Source: Flavobacteriaceae bacterium CG2_30_31_66 (GTDB lineage Bacteria > Bacteroidota > Bacteroidia > Flavobacteriales > Flavobacteriaceae). From it: 64,000 nucleotides of DNA. This document shows, one piece after another, positions 16,128 through 25,185 of this stretch. Position 1 is the stretch's first letter. Each line of letters begins with the position of its first letter. Location: NCBI GenBank assembly GCA_001873065.1, contig MNYM01000024.1:1-64000 (forward strand). Direction: 5' to 3'. Under the pieces are notes generated by a model. It was not told the DNA's origin and did not search any database. It saw only the letters and a list, made by a program, of their open reading frames with translations. The position numbers and the translations under genes are program-made.

Positions 16128-16892
16128 ATGATTGAAATTTTCATTGATAACTGGTACATTATACTACTTTTTTTTACAATTGCTATCCTTTATGCATCGG
16201 TTGGTTTTGGTGGTGGTTCAAGTTATTTAGCGATTTTAGCTCTTACAGATATTGCTTACACAGAAATGAGAGCAACTTCATTGCTTTGCAATATTCTTGT
16301 AGTGAGTGGAAATGTTTTGTTGTATCATCAGCAGAAAAATATTGATTTTAAAAAAATCATTCCCTTGGTAATTTTGAGTATTCCTTTGGCATATTTTGGG
16401 GGATATTTAAAAATAACTCAAAATTTTTTCTTTATTTTATTAGGATTTATACTTTTAATTGCCTCAATTATCATGTGGATTTCAAAAAAAATTGTCTCTG
16501 ATAAAGAAATATCAACCAAACCAAATTTGAAAAAAAATCTTTTATATGGGGGTTTTATTGGTTTTATTTCCGGAATGGTTGGAATTGGTGGTGGTATTTT
16601 TTTAGCACCATTATTGCATTTGACAAATTGGGATTCTCCAAAAAAAATCGCCGCAACTGCAAGTATATTTATTTTGGTAAACTCCTTGGCGGGTTTAGGA
16701 GGACAAATTTCAAATCCTGATTTCTCATTAAATTGGAATTTGACATTTATATTGCTTGTGTCAGTTTTTATTGGTGGTCAGATTGGCAACAGAATCAGTT
16801 CAAAATTCTTTACCCCTAATTTTTTAAAAAAAGCAACCGCAATTTTAATCGCTTTTGTGAGTCTTCGAATTTTATGGAAAAATCTTCTTTAA
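16128..16892 (+). CDS. TauE/SafE family sulfite exporter-like permease
   Basis: This 254-residue inner-membrane protein has about eight helices in two similar halves. Each half begins with the family signature: GFGGGSSYLAILAL (about residue 26) and GMVGIGGGIFLAPLL (about 147). The family moves sulfite, sulfonates or other organic anions, and no neighbour points to a specific substrate. The gene is apparently monocistronic, transcribed away from the InsA-like gene. Confidence 0.9.
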   Translation: MIEIFIDNWYIILLFFTIAILYASVGFGGGSSYLAILALTDIAYTEMRATSLLCNILVVSGNVLLYHQQKNIDFKKIIPLVILSIPLAYFGGYLKITQNFFFILLGFILLIASIIMWISKKIVSDKEISTKPNLKKNLLYGGFIGFISGMVGIGGGIFLAPLLHLTNWDSPKKIAATASIFILVNSLAGLGGQISNPDFSLNWNLTFILLVSVFIGGQIGNRISSKFFTPNFLKKATAILIAFVSLRILWKNLL

Positions 16893-16956
16893 ATAACTTT
16901 TTGTTTTGTTTAACATTTTTAACTTTTAATTAAACATTTTAAATACTATTTAAGTT

Positions 16957-16964
16957 TAAATTTG
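16957..16964 (+). promoter_or_regulatory. -7 promoter box of the fasciclin gene
   Basis: TAAATTTG matches the Bacteroidota -7 consensus TAnnTTTG and is followed by TAGAAA. It lies 22 bases before the start codon at 16986. A -33 element is not obvious. Confidence 0.6.
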
Positions 16965-16985
16965 TAGAAATTTAAAAATAATAAT

Positions 16986-17549
16986 ATGAACATTCAAAAA
17001 TTTATTACCGCTTTATTTATTGCAGCAATTTCATTTTCAACAATTGCAAACAACACGAATCCTGATAAGGATAAAAAAGAAACTGTAAAAAACACCCATA
17101 CCCAAGAAACAATTGTAGGAGTTGCTGCAGGAAATGAAAACTTTTCAACATTGGTAGCTGCCGTGAAAGCAGCAGGTCTTGTTGACGTATTAAATAGTGA
17201 TGGCCCATTTACTGTTTTTGCTCCTACCAACGATGCTTTTGGTAAATTACCAGAAGGCACCATAGCAACATTACTGAAAGCAGAAAATAAAGAGTTATTG
17301 ACTGCAATATTAACTTACCATGTTGTTGCAGGAAAGTTTGTTGCAAAAGATGTAATAGACGCTATTAAAAAAAATAAAGGAAAATTCGTTATCAAAACTG
17401 TACAAGGAAACACTTTAACAGCATCTTTGAAAGGTGGAAAAGTTATTTTAACTGATGCGAAAGGAACTATTTCAACCATTGTAATAACTGATGTTGCTGC
17501 TTCAAACGGAGTAATTCATGCAATTGATATGGTTGTAATGCCAAAATAA
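16986..17549 (+). CDS. Secreted fasciclin (FAS1) domain protein
   Basis: This 187-residue exported protein has a signal peptide (about 1-22, ending SFSTIANN) and one FAS1 domain. Both conserved FAS1 boxes are present: GPFTVFAPTNDAFGKLP (about 74-90) and the C-terminal NGVIHAIDMVVMP. Between them lies the YH motif (LTYHVVAGKF). FAS1 domains mediate adhesion or carbohydrate/protein contacts at the cell surface. The protein carries a Lys/Thr-rich linker after the signal peptide and no further domain or sorting tail. Confidence 0.93.
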   Translation: MNIQKFITALFIAAISFSTIANNTNPDKDKKETVKNTHTQETIVGVAAGNENFSTLVAAVKAAGLVDVLNSDGPFTVFAPTNDAFGKLPEGTIATLLKAENKELLTAILTYHVVAGKFVAKDVIDAIKKNKGKFVIKTVQGNTLTASLKGGKVILTDAKGTISTIVITDVAASNGVIHAIDMVVMPK

Positions 17550-17691
17550 TTTGTTTATCATTTTTAACATTTTATTAAACAATTTTTCATTAACTTTACA
17601 AAAAATTATAATTAAAATTAATAGTTAACACTTCTCATAGTTAGTTGCAGATTTGCATAAATTTAAAAGAAGTTTTTTGGTTGATTGATAG

Positions 17692-17716
17692 AAACCGCTA
17701 CTTTTCGTAGCGGTTT
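17692..17716. terminator. Terminator hairpin between fasciclin and hypothetical gene
   Basis: AAACCGCTAC (17692-17701) and GTAGCGGTTT (17707-17716) form a perfect 10-bp stem with a five-base loop and a T-rich plus-strand flank. It lies between two convergent genes. The distance from the fasciclin stop (about 140 bases) leaves room for a short transcript of its own, but no good promoter box was seen. Confidence 0.8.
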
Positions 17717-17718
17717 TG

Positions 17719-18081
17719 TTATTTTAAAAAAGTATCCTGTATTCTTTGGATGCAAATTTGAACAATTCTTTTATTATATTCCGAAGCATTATTTTGATAA
17801 ATCTGAAATTCATCAGTAGAAAAATGACCAATAATTACTCCTAAAATTAAATATTTAAAATTCAAATCTTTTACAAAAATTGATTTCACTCTAGCACGCC
17901 TTTTAGATGAGTTAATTGTGTTAAAATCAATTTTTCTTTTTGATAAATACCCTTGAAATAATCCAAAAATGAACTCATGTTGCATTTTTATAATGGGACG
18001 CAAACAGGCATTTTGAAATTTTTCAATATCCAAGGTATTTTCATTAACAATATCAATAATAATAGGTCTTTCTTTATTCAT
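17719..18081 (-). CDS. Conserved hypothetical protein downstream of purC
   Basis: The 120-residue product starts at [10 protein letters not shown]; the extra codons of a longer frame lie inside the upstream gene. It contains no signal peptide, membrane helix or recognised domain; the centre is basic (SSKRRARVKSIF). The start overlaps the preceding gene by eight bases, so the gene is the third of a purC operon. Function unknown. Confidence 0.7.
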   Translation of the reverse strand: MNKERPIIIDIVNENTLDIEKFQNACLRPIIKMQHEFIFGLFQGYLSKRKIDFNTINSSKRRARVKSIFVKDLNFKYLILGVIIGHFSTDEFQIYQNNASEYNKRIVQICIQRIQDTFLK

Positions 18082-18556
18082 TTTCCAATAATTTTTCCAA
18101 TTCAATGTGATAATCATATTGCAAATCTTCATGCAATTTTTCAATCGCTTTTGTAACCATTTTTATTTGAGAAAAAAATACATTTTCCAAACGCTGACTT
18201 TGCTGCATCGAAGGTTTCATTTCCTTTAAGTTTCTACAAAAATGCAATAACAACACTACTTCTGTTTCTTTTTTCTTTGAATATCGGATGTATTTTTTCG
18301 TTTGTGTTAAAATTTTTCGAATTGCTTTTCTGATAAAAAAATAATTTTTGGTTTTAATCTCAGCAAATTGAACCTCCATTTGATTTTTTACTGATTCGAT
18401 ATATGATTCTTCATTATGAGATTCAAACAATAAGTAGGCAAGCAATTCTTTGTTGTCTTTTTTGAATCTCGAAAGCTGCAAACACAATTCTTTCAATTCA
18501 TTAGGTGACTTGTGGGCAAGTTCGTCTTTAAGTTGTTTGAGGGTTAATGCTTTCAT
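18074..18556 (-). CDS. Hypothetical all-helical protein (DUF6155-like)
   Basis: This 160-residue protein is rich in Lys, Glu and Leu and predicted almost entirely helical. The N-terminal pattern [20 protein letters not shown] resembles DUF6155-type proteins of Bacteroidota, a match made from memory with low certainty. Its ATG overlaps the purC stop by four bases and its end overlaps the next gene by eight, so the three are translationally coupled. Confidence 0.7.
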   Translation of the reverse strand: MKALTLKQLKDELAHKSPNELKELCLQLSRFKKDNKELLAYLLFESHNEESYIESVKNQMEVQFAEIKTKNYFFIRKAIRKILTQTKKYIRYSKKKETEVVLLLHFCRNLKEMKPSMQQSQRLENVFFSQIKMVTKAIEKLHEDLQYDYHIELEKLLENE

Positions 18557-19500
18557 TTCGAAAGAAAATCCATCACGTTTTTTTCAATTCTAGCCATCAC
18601 ATTTTCTGTAGATGCTTTTACGAATTTTTCTCCGGTAATTTGTTCATACAACTCAATATATCTATTTGATATTTCAGTGATTTTTTCATCAGACATTTTA
18701 GGAATTTGCTGCCCTTTTTTTCCTTGAAATCCGTTCTCAATCAACCATTGGCGTACAAATTCTTTCGACAATTGTTTTTGATTTTCTTCTTTTTGTTGTC
18801 TTTCTTGATAACCGTCTTGATAAAAATAACGTGAAGAATCAGGTGTATGAATCTCATCAATCAAGACAATTTTTCCATCTTTAGTTTTCCCAAATTCATA
18901 TTTAGTATCCACCAAAATAAGGCCTCTTTTTGCTGCGATTTCTGTACCTCTTAGAAACAGTTTTCGAGTATAATCCTCTAAAATAGTATAATCATCTTCA
19001 GCAACAATTCCTTTGGATAAAATATCCTCTCTTGAAATGTCTTCATCATGTTCACCATTATGTGCCTTTGTGGAAGGCGTAATCAATGGAACAGGAAATT
19101 TGTCATTTTCTTTTAAACCTTCTAGCATTTCTACACCGCACAATACTCTTTTTCCTAGCTTATATTCACGCGCTGCATGACCTGATAAATAACCACGAAT
19201 CACCATTTCAACTTTAAAAGGTTGACATAAATGACCAATTGCCACATTTTCATCGGGAGTTGCTATCAACCAATTTGGGACGACATCAACAGTTTCACTC
19301 ATCATTTTAGTAGCTATTTGATTCAAAATCTGACCTTTAAATGGAATTTGACGTGGCATAATTACATCAAAAGCCGACAATCTATCGGTTGCTATCATCA
19401 CCAAAAGCTCGTCATTGATGTTATAAACTTCTCTTACTTTTCCTTTGTAAACAGATTTTAAATTTGGAAATTGGAAGTTGGTTTCGTTAATTGTATTCAT
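18553..19500 (-). CDS. purC: Phosphoribosylaminoimidazole-succinocarboxamide synthase
   Basis: This enzyme ligates aspartate to CAIR with ATP in purine synthesis. At 315 residues it is the long form typical of Bacteroidota. Conserved stretches are GKVREVYNI (about 20), [14 protein letters not shown] (about 105), [16 protein letters not shown] (about 140), LVDTKYEFG and [13 protein letters not shown] (about 220). It is the first gene of a three-gene overlapping operon. A TATTTTTG box lies just upstream. Confidence 0.96.
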   Translation of the reverse strand: MNTINETNFQFPNLKSVYKGKVREVYNINDELLVMIATDRLSAFDVIMPRQIPFKGQILNQIATKMMSETVDVVPNWLIATPDENVAIGHLCQPFKVEMVIRGYLSGHAAREYKLGKRVLCGVEMLEGLKENDKFPVPLITPSTKAHNGEHDEDISREDILSKGIVAEDDYTILEDYTRKLFLRGTEIAAKRGLILVDTKYEFGKTKDGKIVLIDEIHTPDSSRYFYQDGYQERQQKEENQKQLSKEFVRQWLIENGFQGKKGQQIPKMSDEKITEISNRYIELYEQITGEKFVKASTENVMARIEKNVMDFLSK

Positions 19501-19519
19501 GAAATGGTAGTTGTTTTTG

Positions 19520-19527
19520 CAAAAATA
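19520..19527 (-). promoter_or_regulatory. -7 promoter box of purC operon
   Basis: On the minus strand TATTTTTG matches TAnnTTTG and lies 19 bases before the purC start, giving a very short leader. No convincing -33 element is visible. Confidence 0.5.
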
Positions 19528-19601
19528 GGGTTAATTTCTAGGACAGTTAAAAATGCACACAAGATTTTTTATCACTAATAATTAATACTCGCAATTTAAT
19601 T

Positions 19602-20555
19602 TCATTCAGTCTCAATACTTTTATATGCGTGGATAATTTTTTTCACCAAACGATGTCTTACTACATCTTTATCATCCAAATAAACGTGGGCAATTCCTTC
19701 AATATCCTTCAATGCTAAGACAGCTTCTTTAAGACCTGATATTTGTTTTCTTGGTAAATCAATTTGTCCTGGATCACCCGTTATGATAAACTTTGCGTGC
19801 ATTCCCATTCTTGTTAAAAACATTTTCATTTGACCATGAGTAGTATTTTGAGCTTCGTCCAAAATCACAAAAGCATTGTCTAAAGTTCTTCCTCGCATAA
19901 AAGCCAAAGGTGCAATTTGAATGACCCCTTTTTCGATATAAGATTCTAGTTTTTCATGTGGAATCATATCGCGCAAAGCATCGTATAAAGGTTGCATATA
20001 TGGGTCTAGTTTTTCCTTTAAATCTCCTGGAAGAAATCCTAAATTTTCACCTGCTTCAACAGCTGGTCTTGTCAAAATTATTCGTTTCACCTCCTTTTCT
20101 TTCAATGCTTTAACAGCCAAAGCAACAGCTGTATAAGTTTTTCCTGTTCCTGCAGGACCAACAGCAAAAAGCATGTCGTTTTTCGCCATCAAAGTCACCA
20201 TTTTTCGCTGGTTTTCAGTTTGTGGTTTTATTAATTTTCCGCTAACACCGTGCACTAAAACATCTCTGGTGTTTTCTATTGAAGCTGTTTTTACTTCCTC
20301 ACCATTTGAAGTCAAAATTCGCTCGATGCTATTTTCATCCAACTTATTATAGCGATTAAAATATTTAATCAAACGTTCTAAACGAGTTTCAAACTCATCT
20401 AAAATATCAGCTTCACCATAAATTTTCAGTTTTGGACCTCTTGCTACAATTTTAATTTTAGGAAAGTACTTTTTTAACTGTTCAATAGTACTATTGTGTT
20501 CGCCAAAAAAATCTTTTGGACTTATTTCCGTTAACTCTATGATTCTCTCGTTCAA
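19602..20555 (-). CDS. phoH: PhoH-family ATPase
   Basis: This 317-residue protein has an N-terminal KH-like part (about 1-100) and a RecA-like NTPase core. Walker A is GPAGTGKTYTAVAL (about 130), Walker B is FVILDEAQN (about 232), and TGDPGQIDLP is the sensor region. PhoH/PhoL proteins are RNA-related ATPases often linked to ribosome or rRNA metabolism. It is flanked by purC on the same strand and a divergent SAM-hydroxide adenosyltransferase gene, with separate leaders. Confidence 0.94.
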   Translation of the reverse strand: MNERIIELTEISPKDFFGEHNSTIEQLKKYFPKIKIVARGPKLKIYGEADILDEFETRLERLIKYFNRYNKLDENSIERILTSNGEEVKTASIENTRDVLVHGVSGKLIKPQTENQRKMVTLMAKNDMLFAVGPAGTGKTYTAVALAVKALKEKEVKRIILTRPAVEAGENLGFLPGDLKEKLDPYMQPLYDALRDMIPHEKLESYIEKGVIQIAPLAFMRGRTLDNAFVILDEAQNTTHGQMKMFLTRMGMHAKFIITGDPGQIDLPRKQISGLKEAVLALKDIEGIAHVYLDDKDVVRHRLVKKIIHAYKSIETE

Positions 20556-20626
20556 ATGATTTGATTTAGGATTAAATGGATTAGAATTTATAATCTAAAA
20601 ATAGTAATAAAAACTACTAAATTCAG

Positions 20627-20634
20627 TAGATTTG
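20627..20634 (+). promoter_or_regulatory. -7 promoter box of the 20685 operon
   Basis: TAGATTTG matches TAnnTTTG and lies about 50 bases before the start codon at 20685, in the divergent region upstream of phoH. Confidence 0.6.
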
Positions 20635-20684
20635 CGTTAAATAGTTAACAACTTTTACACATTTAATTAACAAAGAAAAAACAG

Positions 20685-21545
20685 ATGTCTTTTATCACAT
20701 TAACCACGGATTTTGGAACAAAAGACCATTTTGTTGGTGCTATAAAAGGTGCTATTTTAACTCAATTAGCGGATGCAAAAATCATAGATATTTCTCATGA
20801 AATTTCTCCTTTTAATATTCCTGAAACTGCTTATATTTTAAAAAATTCTTACAAAAGCTTCCCAAAAGGAACCGTTCATATTGTTGGAGTTGATGCAGAA
20901 TTAAGTATTGATAATAGACACATTGCACTAGAATTAAACAATCATTTTTTTGTTTGTCCTGATAACGGATTAATTTCTATGATTGCTTCTGAAATTCAAC
21001 CTTCAAAAATTGTAGAAATCAATATTCACGATCGTATTGAAACTAGTTTTCCAGTATTGGATGTATTTGTAAACGTTGCTTGTTTTATTGCTAGAGGAGG
21101 AAATCTAAGTGTAATTGGAAAAGAAATTAAAGATTTTAAAAAAATTACTGAAATTCAACCAAAAGTAAATCACCTGAAAAATCAAATCGTTGGAGGTGTC
21201 TTATACATTGATAATTACGGAAATGTCATTACAAACATCAGTAAAAAAATGTTTCAAGATATTGGGAAAAATAGAAATTTTACCATAAAAACAATGCGGT
21301 TTTCTTTTCATAAAATCTTTGACAAATACAACGAAATTACTGGAGACCAACCTTATGACTCTTCTATATTTGAAGGAAATAAATTGGCTCTATTTAATTC
21401 TGCAGGATATTTAGAAATCGCTATTTATAGAAGTAGTATTCAAACAGTTGGAGGTGCATCAACTTTATTGGGATTGGAATATCGTGATAAAGTTACCATC
21501 GATTTCATTTCTGAATCAAAACCTGCTTTTTCAACTTTATCTTAA
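20685..21545 (+). CDS. SAM hydroxide adenosyltransferase (DUF62 family)
   Basis: This 286-residue enzyme belongs to the chlorinase/fluorinase-related family that hydrolyses SAM to adenosine and methionine. Family features are TLTTDFGTKDHFVGAIKG at the N-terminus with the conserved Asp, SHEISPFNI, HIVGVDAE (about 68), FVCPDNGLISMI (about 88) and the C-terminal domain stretch YIDNYGNVITNI. The fluorinase-specific loop is absent. It heads an operon with an ABM-like gene and the gliding gene gldFG. Confidence 0.93.
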   Translation: MSFITLTTDFGTKDHFVGAIKGAILTQLADAKIIDISHEISPFNIPETAYILKNSYKSFPKGTVHIVGVDAELSIDNRHIALELNNHFFVCPDNGLISMIASEIQPSKIVEINIHDRIETSFPVLDVFVNVACFIARGGNLSVIGKEIKDFKKITEIQPKVNHLKNQIVGGVLYIDNYGNVITNISKKMFQDIGKNRNFTIKTMRFSFHKIFDKYNEITGDQPYDSSIFEGNKLALFNSAGYLEIAIYRSSIQTVGGASTLLGLEYRDKVTIDFISESKPAFSTLS

Positions 21546-21548
21546 AAA

Positions 21549-21845
21549 ATGTTAGTACGAATTGTAAAAATGAGTTTTCATTCAGAATTTATTCCTAAAT
21601 TTCTTGAAATGTTTGATGAGAAAAAAGCACTTATCAAAAGTTCAAAAGGCTGTTTATTGCTAGAATTGTATCAAGACCATTCAAATCCTGAACTATTTTT
21701 CACCTATTCACATTGGGAAAATGACACTGATTTAGAAAATTATCGAAATTCAACCTTATTTAAAGAAACTTGGGCACAAACCAAAACGTATTTTAATGAC
21801 AAACCACAAGCTTGGAGTGTTGATAAATTAGCTTCATTAAGGTAA
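21549..21845 (+). CDS. Antibiotic biosynthesis monooxygenase (ABM) domain protein
   Basis: This 98-residue protein has the ferredoxin-like ABM fold pattern: MLVRIVKMSFH, then KGCLLLELYQDHSNPELFFTYSHWEN and DLENYRNSTLFKETW. Small proteins of this type degrade or protect metabolites; no substrate can be deduced. It begins three bases after the previous stop, so it is co-translated with the adenosyltransferase gene. Confidence 0.9.
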   Translation: MLVRIVKMSFHSEFIPKFLEMFDEKKALIKSSKGCLLLELYQDHSNPELFFTYSHWENDTDLENYRNSTLFKETWAQTKTYFNDKPQAWSVDKLASLR

Positions 21846-21915
21846 CAATTTATCAATGAAGTAATGAATTAATGATAAAATAAACCAACTTACCAAAAAC
21901 TAACAACCAAAAATC

Positions 21916-24270
21916 ATGTTCGCTATTTTAAAAAAAGAATTTAGTTCGTTTTTTTCATCTCCAATTGCTTATTTAGTAATCGGTTTTTTCTTGTTGATTA
22001 ACGGATTATTTTTATGGTTTTTTAATGATGAATTCAATATTTTAAACGCTGGTTTTGCAGATATCAGTCCTTTTTTTTATTTAGCACCTTGGGTTTTTCT
22101 TTTTTTAATTCCTGCAATTACCATGAAAATTTTTGCTGATGAATTTAACAATGGAACTATCGAAATTTTAAAAACAAAACCACTTTCTGATTGGGAAATT
22201 ATCTTGGGTAAATTTTGGGCTTCATTATTGTTGACAATCATTGCAATTTTACCCACTTTAACCTACGTTTACACGGTTTATCAATTAGGAAATCCTATTG
22301 GAAATATCGACTTTGGAAGCACAATTGGCTCTTATAGTGGAATTCTATTTTTAGCAGCAACTTACACTTCAGTAGGTTTATTTACATCATCATTGTCTAA
22401 AAATCAAATTGTTGCTTTTATTTTGGCTGTTTTTATCACTTTTTTTCTTTTTTACGGTTTTGATGCCATTTCAACTTCTTTCGGAAACGACAGCTTATGG
22501 ATTCAAAAAATGGGAATTAATGAACATTTTAAAAGTATTTCAAGAGGCGTTATCGACTCAAGAGATTTGGTTTATTTTGTAAGTGTAACCATTTTCTTTT
22601 TATTCATCACTAAAACCCGCTTAGGAAATGAAAAAAAATTGAAAAATAGTGTCATTTTAGTAATCATAATTATTGCATTAAATCTTGTAAATCAGCATTT
22701 TTATAAACGTTTTGATTTGACATCTAACAAGCGATTTACACTTTCAAATACCACAAAAAACATACTTTCATCTATCGATAAACCATTATTTATCACTGTG
22801 TATTTAGAGGGTGATTTTCCTTCTGAATTCAAGCGTTTACAGGTTGAAACCCGACAATTTTTAGAAGAACTAACTGCCGAAAATTCAAACATAAAAATTC
22901 ATTTTGAAAATCCTAACAATCAACGTGAAACGCTCATAAAAAAAGGGATGATGCCAAGTCAGTTAACGGTTCAAGAGGAAGGAAAAATTTCGGAAGCCAT
23001 TATTTTTCCTTGGGCTGAAATCAATTTTGAAGAAAAAACAACCTTGGTTTCCTTGCTGCCAAATGCGATTGCCGTTTCACAAGAACAACAATTAGAAAAA
23101 GCAATTGAGAATTTAGGCTACAGTTTTAGCAATGCAATTCATTCTATTTCCAATAAAAAAAATAAAACTATTGCGATTATTGTTGGAAATGGTGAATTAC
23201 GTGACGTTTTTCAATACAGTTATTTGAGTGAAGTTGCAAAAAAATACAAATTGGCAAAATTTACGTTAGATTCTGTGGCAACAAATGCAACCCAAGCTTT
23301 GCTAGATTTGACCACTTTTGATTTGGCTATTATTGCAAAACCTACAGAGCAATTTAATGAAAATGAGAAGTTTGTCTTAGACCAATTTATCACAAATGGA
23401 GGAAAAACTTTGTGGATGATTGATAACGTACAAGCAGATCAAGATAGTTTGATGAATGGTGGAAAAATGTTGGCATATCCAAGAGATTTGAACCTAACTG
23501 ATTTGTTATTTTCATACGGAATTCGAATAAATACAAGTCTGATTAAAGATTTGTATGCGGCAAAAATTTCATTGGCAACTGGAAATATTGGCAACCAACC
23601 ACAATTTCAAAATTTTGATTGGTTTTTTCATCCTTTAGTAAATGGAAATCCAAATCACGCTATTACCAAAAATCTAAATCCTATTCGTTTACAGTTTGCA
23701 AATCAAATAGATACCTTAAAAAATAACATCAAAAAAACAGCCCTATTGCAAAGTTCCATTTTGACAAAAAAAGTAGGAACACCCAATATTATTGATTTAC
23801 AAATCATTGCAGATGAGCCTCAGGAAAATGATTATAAAGATGGAAATCAGTTGTTTGCGGTTTTGTTAAAAGGCAGTTTTAATTCAGCGTATAAAAACAG
23901 GATAAAACCTTTTGAAACCCCACTTTTTAAAGAAAATTCAATCAATAATAAAATGATTGTGATTGCAGATGGAGATATTGGAAAAAATCAACTATTAAAA
24001 GGAAAACCTTTTGATTTAGCGAGAGATAAATGGACAAATCAAGAATTTGGCAATAAAGATTTTTTACTGAATTCAATCGATTATTTATTGGACGATGTTG
24101 GGTTGATGCAATTGCGAAACAAAACCATAAAAATTGTACAACTAGACCAACAAAAAGCTTATAAAGAAAGAACTTTTTGGCAGTTTTTTAATGTTATTTT
24201 ACCTTTAGTTTTGTTACTTAATTTCGGAATTATTTTCAATTATTGGAGAAAACGAAAATATGGTTTGTAG
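21916..24270 (+). CDS. gldFG: Fused gliding-motility ABC permease GldF and GldG
   Basis: This 784-residue protein joins two proteins that are separate in Flavobacterium johnsoniae. Residues 1 to about 235 are GldF, an ABC-2-type permease with six helices and the FADEFNNGTIEILKTKPLSDWEI segment. From about 240 a new membrane helix (VILVIIIIALNLVNQH) starts the GldG part, a large periplasmic ABC_transp_aux-like domain that ends in a last helix (about 760-780). The permease-linked ATPase GldA is not in this window. Fusion would force 1:1 stoichiometry of permease and accessory protein. The frame is continuous with no stop or slip at the junction. Confidence 0.93.
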   Translation: MFAILKKEFSSFFSSPIAYLVIGFFLLINGLFLWFFNDEFNILNAGFADISPFFYLAPWVFLFLIPAITMKIFADEFNNGTIEILKTKPLSDWEIILGKFWASLLLTIIAILPTLTYVYTVYQLGNPIGNIDFGSTIGSYSGILFLAATYTSVGLFTSSLSKNQIVAFILAVFITFFLFYGFDAISTSFGNDSLWIQKMGINEHFKSISRGVIDSRDLVYFVSVTIFFLFITKTRLGNEKKLKNSVILVIIIIALNLVNQHFYKRFDLTSNKRFTLSNTTKNILSSIDKPLFITVYLEGDFPSEFKRLQVETRQFLEELTAENSNIKIHFENPNNQRETLIKKGMMPSQLTVQEEGKISEAIIFPWAEINFEEKTTLVSLLPNAIAVSQEQQLEKAIENLGYSFSNAIHSISNKKNKTIAIIVGNGELRDVFQYSYLSEVAKKYKLAKFTLDSVATNATQALLDLTTFDLAIIAKPTEQFNENEKFVLDQFITNGGKTLWMIDNVQADQDSLMNGGKMLAYPRDLNLTDLLFSYGIRINTSLIKDLYAAKISLATGNIGNQPQFQNFDWFFHPLVNGNPNHAITKNLNPIRLQFANQIDTLKNNIKKTALLQSSILTKKVGTPNIIDLQIIADEPQENDYKDGNQLFAVLLKGSFNSAYKNRIKPFETPLFKENSINNKMIVIADGDIGKNQLLKGKPFDLARDKWTNQEFGNKDFLLNSIDYLLDDVGLMQLRNKTIKIVQLDQQKAYKERTFWQFFNVILPLVLLLNFGIIFNYWRKRKYGL

Positions 24271-24300
24271 TTGTTCGTTTTTAGTTTTTTAGTAGAAATT

Positions 24301-25077
24301 TTAAATTTTGAACTCGGAATCCCAAAGTAAATCATCCACCAAAAATTGATAATTCAATGTTTTTTGCAATTTTTCTGAAGAAATAATTTTCCAATTCAAG
24401 ACTTCATTTTCTTCAAAAAATGGAGGTTCAAAACCTTTACTTTTTCTGGCATTTTCATAAAAATCTTTTCTTGTTGGATGATGATTTGAACAAGCATTAA
24501 ACGTTTCTCCAAAACAATTTTGAGCTATAATTTTCTCGATAATTGCAATGCAATCCTCCAAATGAATCATGTTTACAAATCCATTTGGTTGCGGAATTTT
24601 TCGCCCTTTTTGAAACCAAATTGCAGGATGTCTTTCGCCACCAAATAACCCCGAAAAACGAATAATTGTTGTTTCAAAATGAGTATTTTTTCTAAATAAA
24701 TTTTCAATAATCACCAAAGGATGATTGTCTGTTTCGTCAGCTTCTGTCATGATTTTATTCAAACTTGGATACACAGAAGTTGAACTTATAAAAATTACTT
24801 TTTTGATTTTTGATTGCTCAATTTTTGAAATCAATCTAGCAAAATCATCCTCACTTTTAGAAGTAATTGCACTAATTAAAATATCCGATTCCAGAAATTC
24901 AGCACTGATTTCTTGTTGAGAAATATCAACCAAAAAGGGATTGATGTTTTCTTTTCTTAAAAAGGTCAATTTATCCTCAGTTTTTGTTGAGCCTTTTACT
25001 GAAAATCCTCTTGACAAAAATGAAATTGCCAATGGTTTTCCTAACCAACCACAACCTAAAATACTTACTTTTTGCAT
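24301..25077 (-). CDS. SDR/NAD-dependent epimerase-like protein (YeeZ-type)
   Basis: This 258-residue Rossmann-fold protein starts with the dinucleotide-binding motif ILGCGWLGKPLA (about 5-16). FISSTSVYPS (about 96-105) holds the SDR serine region, and the FSGLFGGERHP stretch is typical of extended SDR proteins near YeeZ. The catalytic YxxxK is not obvious, as in other YeeZ-like members, so the activity is uncertain. It is transcribed convergently with gldFG and divergently from the DUF2911 gene. Confidence 0.85.
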   Translation of the reverse strand: MQKVSILGCGWLGKPLAISFLSRGFSVKGSTKTEDKLTFLRKENINPFLVDISQQEISAEFLESDILISAITSKSEDDFARLISKIEQSKIKKVIFISSTSVYPSLNKIMTEADETDNHPLVIIENLFRKNTHFETTIIRFSGLFGGERHPAIWFQKGRKIPQPNGFVNMIHLEDCIAIIEKIIAQNCFGETFNACSNHHPTRKDFYENARKSKGFEPPFFEENEVLNWKIISSEKLQKTLNYQFLVDDLLWDSEFKI

Positions 25078-25098
25078 TTATAAATCATTGAATAATTG

Positions 25099-25106
25099 CA
25101 AAGATA
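25099..25106 (-). promoter_or_regulatory. -7 promoter box of the SDR gene
   Basis: On the minus strand TATCTTTG matches TAnnTTTG and lies about 22 bases before the start codon. It is back to back with the DUF2911 promoter, and a CAATTG sequence between them could serve as a TTG for either direction. Confidence 0.5.
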
Positions 25107-25133
25107 CGTTGCTTTTTTTATGTTTTTATTAAC

Positions 25134-25162
25134 AATTGCTACCTGATGAAATCGTAATTTTG
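25134..25162 (+). promoter_or_regulatory. Promoter of the DUF2911 gene
   Basis: A TTG at 25135-25137 is followed after 17 bases by TAATTTTG (25155-25162), a match to the Bacteroidota promoter pattern. The start codon is 24 bases further on. Confidence 0.6.
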
Positions 25163-25185
25163 AGGACTTTAAAAAAACAAAAACA

